From Candidatus Cryptobacteroides intestinavium (GTDB lineage: Bacteria; Bacteroidota; Bacteroidia; Bacteroidales; UBA932), in contig JADIMI010000043.1 of NCBI GenBank assembly GCA_017694845.1, positions 1-33,675 of the forward strand: a stretch of 33,675 bases of DNA. Reading direction: 5' to 3'. Below, piece by piece: positions 32,306 to 33,675 of the stretch (positions are counted from its first letter, which is position 1; every line of letters begins with the position of its first letter). The position numbers and the translations under genes were made by a program. The notes beneath the pieces are model-generated. The model did no database searches. It was given only the letters and a program-made list of their open reading frames with translations, and had not been told where the DNA came from.

Positions 32306-32725
32306 ATGTCAAAGAATGAAGTGTCCCACGAAGGGACTATACTGGAGATAACTCCCGAGTTCACTACTGTCGAGATAATCGCGCAGTCTGCCTGTGCGGC
32401 GTGCCACGCAAGAGGACTCTGCGGAGTGGCGGATGAGAAGCAGAAGATAATAATGGTCCCTACCGACCCATACGGCAGTTACAAGGAGGGTGACAAGGTG
32501 CTTGTCCTGCTCAAGAAATCAATGGGAATGAAGGCAGTATGGATATCTTATGTGATTCCTTTGTTCATTTTAATGATTTTAGTGTTATCTTTGTCGTCCG
32601 TTACCGCACACGAAGTTTATGCCGGGCTTGCGGGCATTGGAGGAGTGGCCCTGTATTACCTTGTCATTTACCTGTTTAGAGATAAACTGGCCAATGATTT
32701 CGTGTTTTATATAAAGGAAAAATAA
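32306..32725 (+). CDS. rseC: RseC/MucC-family membrane protein
   Basis: Small inner-membrane protein of 139 residues from ATG 32306. The N-terminal cytoplasmic part contains a cysteine cluster (CAACHARGLCG) typical of RseC. Two transmembrane helices follow (AVWISYVIPLFILMILVLSL and YAGLAGIGGVALYYLVIYLF). In other bacteria RseC works with the Rsx/Rnf complex in reducing the SoxR iron-sulfur centre or in envelope stress control. In Bacteroidota it is usually the first gene of the rnf operon, as here, so it is more likely an accessory factor for Rnf assembly or redox coupling. The in-frame codons upstream of 32306 overlap the DUF3108 gene and are not needed. Confidence 0.87.
   Translation: MSKNEVSHEGTILEITPEFTTVEIIAQSACAACHARGLCGVADEKQKIIMVPTDPYGSYKEGDKVLVLLKKSMGMKAVWISYVIPLFILMILVLSLSSVTAHEVYAGLAGIGGVALYYLVIYLFRDKLANDFVFYIKEK
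32560..32593 (+). promoter_or_regulatory. Possible internal promoter for rnfB inside rseC
   Basis: TTTG at 32560-32563 and TATCTTTG at 32586-32593 resemble the -33 and -7 elements but are separated by 22 bases, slightly longer than ideal. If active it would let rnfB onwards be expressed without rseC. Confidence 0.35.
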
Positions 32726-32743
32726 TTTTAACGAAATATTGAG

Positions 32744-33595
32744 ATGACAACAACAATTATCTGGACAATTGCAATCCTTACTCTGCTCGGAGTCGTGCTT
32801 GCCGTCGTCCTTTATCTTGTGGCTGCAAAGTTCAGGGTTGAGGAAGACTCTAGGATCGATGACGTGGAGAAGGTGCTTCCGGGAGCCAACTGCGGCGGTT
32901 GCGGAAATGCCGGCTGCCGGGCTTTCGCCAAGTCTTGTGTCGATTCTATGAATCTGGACAGTAATTTCTGTCCGGTCGGTGGAAACGAAACGATGAAGAA
33001 GGTTGCAGCCGTGCTCGGCCTTGAGGTCAAGGAAAAGGCCCCTATGGTCGCAGTGGTCCGCTGCAACGGAACCTATGAAAACCGTCGGAACGTGAACGTT
33101 TACGGCGGATACCTTTCCTGCCGTGTCAAGTCTGCCCTGTACAGCGGCGATACCGGATGTTCTTTCGGTTGTCTGGGCTGCGGTGACTGTGTTGCGGCCT
33201 GCCAGTTCGGCGCGATTTATATGAATCCGGAGACCGGCCTTCCTGAAGTTGATCAGGAGAAATGTACGGCCTGCGGGGCCTGTGTCAAGGCCTGTCCTAA
33301 GAATATCATAGAGTTGAGGAACAAGGGGCCTCGCGGAATGAGGGTATTTGTCAGTTGTGTCAACAAGGATAAGGGAGCGGTTGCCCGCAAGGCCTGCTCT
33401 GCAGCCTGCATCGGCTGTGGCAAATGTGCGAAGGTATGTCCTCACGGAGCAATTACCATAGAGAACAATCTTGCCTATATAGATTTCACGAAATGCAAGC
33501 TGTGCAAGAAATGTGTGGCCGAGTGTCCTACGGGTGCTATCCACGCTGTGAATTTTCCTGTCGTGAAACCGAAACCAGAAACAAAGGAGGAGTAG
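32744..33595 (+). CDS. rnfB: Rnf electron transport complex subunit B
   Basis: Iron-sulfur subunit of the Rnf ferredoxin:NAD+ oxidoreductase, which couples electron transfer to Na+ or H+ pumping. It has 283 residues. A single N-terminal helix (TIAILTLLGVVLAVVLYLV) is followed by the specific cluster module C50-x2-C53-x4-C58-x17-C76 (NCGGCGNAGC, later FCPVGG). Four ferredoxin-type C-x2-C-x2-C-x3-C motifs follow (CLGCGDC, CTACGAC, CIGCGKC, CKLCKKC). That is up to five [4Fe-4S] clusters, compared with three in E. coli RsxB, and resembles the longer RnfB of anaerobes. The gene starts 18 bases after rseC, and rnfC follows after three bases. Confidence 0.96.
   Translation: MTTTIIWTIAILTLLGVVLAVVLYLVAAKFRVEEDSRIDDVEKVLPGANCGGCGNAGCRAFAKSCVDSMNLDSNFCPVGGNETMKKVAAVLGLEVKEKAPMVAVVRCNGTYENRRNVNVYGGYLSCRVKSALYSGDTGCSFGCLGCGDCVAACQFGAIYMNPETGLPEVDQEKCTACGACVKACPKNIIELRNKGPRGMRVFVSCVNKDKGAVARKACSAACIGCGKCAKVCPHGAITIENNLAYIDFTKCKLCKKCVAECPTGAIHAVNFPVVKPKPETKEE
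33583..33590 (+). promoter_or_regulatory. Strong Shine-Dalgarno sequence for rnfC
   Basis: AAAGGAGG lies eight bases before ATG 33599, within the last codons of rnfB. It supports the chosen rnfC start. Confidence 0.55.
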
Positions 33596-33598
33596 AAT

Positions 33599-33675
33599 AT
33601 GAAAAAGACATTTTCAATCGGCGGGGTGCATCCTGCTGACAAAAAGATTTCTGCAGGGTGCAGGATAGAGGTGCT
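33599..33675 (+). CDS. rnfC: Rnf electron transport complex subunit C (N-terminal fragment, cut by window end)
   Basis: Only the first 25 codons are visible. They begin MKKTFSIGGVHPADKKISAG, which matches the N-terminus of RnfC (an F..GGIHPPDxK pattern), the NADH/FMN- and iron-sulfur-binding peripheral subunit of the Rnf complex. Position right after rnfB and a strong Shine-Dalgarno sequence support the call. The rest of the operon (rnfD, G, E, A) would be expected beyond the window. Confidence 0.85.
   Translation, partial: MKKTFSIGGVHPADKKISAGCRIEV

Noticed and set aside
31357..32364. A 335-codon minus-strand frame opposite the DUF3108 gene
   Set aside because: Antisense to a signal-peptide protein of a known family; the composition is typical of a shadow frame.
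1..33675. tRNA, rRNA, integrase, transposase or phage genes
   Set aside because: None recognised by reading both strands; the gene content is housekeeping and metabolic with no sign of a mobile island apart from the short repeats.

Overview
The window looks like chromosomal DNA of an anaerobic Bacteroidota, most likely Bacteroidales. Three signs support this. Several genes sit downstream of the Bacteroidota -7 promoter element TAnnTTTG, twice with a well-spaced -33 TTTG. Most starts lack a Shine-Dalgarno sequence. The gene content (pyruvate formate-lyase, Rnf complex, lipoprotein glycosidases) also fits. G+C looks slightly above 50% by eye. The exact genus cannot be fixed from the sequence alone.

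Layout. 1-4537: a truncated lipoprotein of the sugar-phosphate isomerase/epimerase type diverges from a GH3 glycosidase lipoprotein and a secreted GH2 glycosidase, a small carbohydrate-degradation cluster without SusC/SusD in view. 4641-6169: a response regulator and a very short histidine kinase. 6200-6391: a dispersed-repeat cluster. 6418-10744 (minus strand): patatin-like phospholipase, PFL-activating enzyme, pyruvate formate-lyase and a short SSB. 11079-13635 (plus): a small zinc-ribbon protein and an M3 metallopeptidase lipoprotein. 13640-15910 (minus): LptG-like permease and tRNA-guanine transglycosylase. 16102-17385 (plus): nucleoside-type MFS transporter. 17386-17691: a gene-free interval with inverted repeats and a second copy of the dispersed repeat. 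17692-25860 (minus): ilvE, ilvA, thiamine pyrophosphokinase, an LptF-Fmt fusion and alaS. 25923-33675 (plus): two paralogous M23 peptidases, a MerR regulator, a Nif3 protein, a coiled-coil zinc-ribbon protein, dnaB, a DUF3108 protein, an RseC-like protein, rnfB and the start of rnfC.

How it fits together. Most genes are housekeeping: translation and tRNA modification (alaS, fmt, tgt), replication (dnaB), branched-chain amino acids (ilvA, ilvE), thiamine diphosphate, LPS export (two LptF/G-type permeases) and cell-wall maintenance (M23 pair). Pyruvate formate-lyase with its activase and the Rnf ion pump point to fermentative energy metabolism.

The most unusual item is one 816-residue open frame. 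It joins an LptF-type inner-membrane permease to a complete methionyl-tRNA formyltransferase with its catalytic Asn/His/Asp intact, and the place where a free-standing Fmt would begin encodes Ile rather than Met. Other points of interest are a Tgt lacking the zinc-binding cysteines, a predicted leaderless M23 transcript, and a repeat family present in opposite orientations at two convergent gene junctions.
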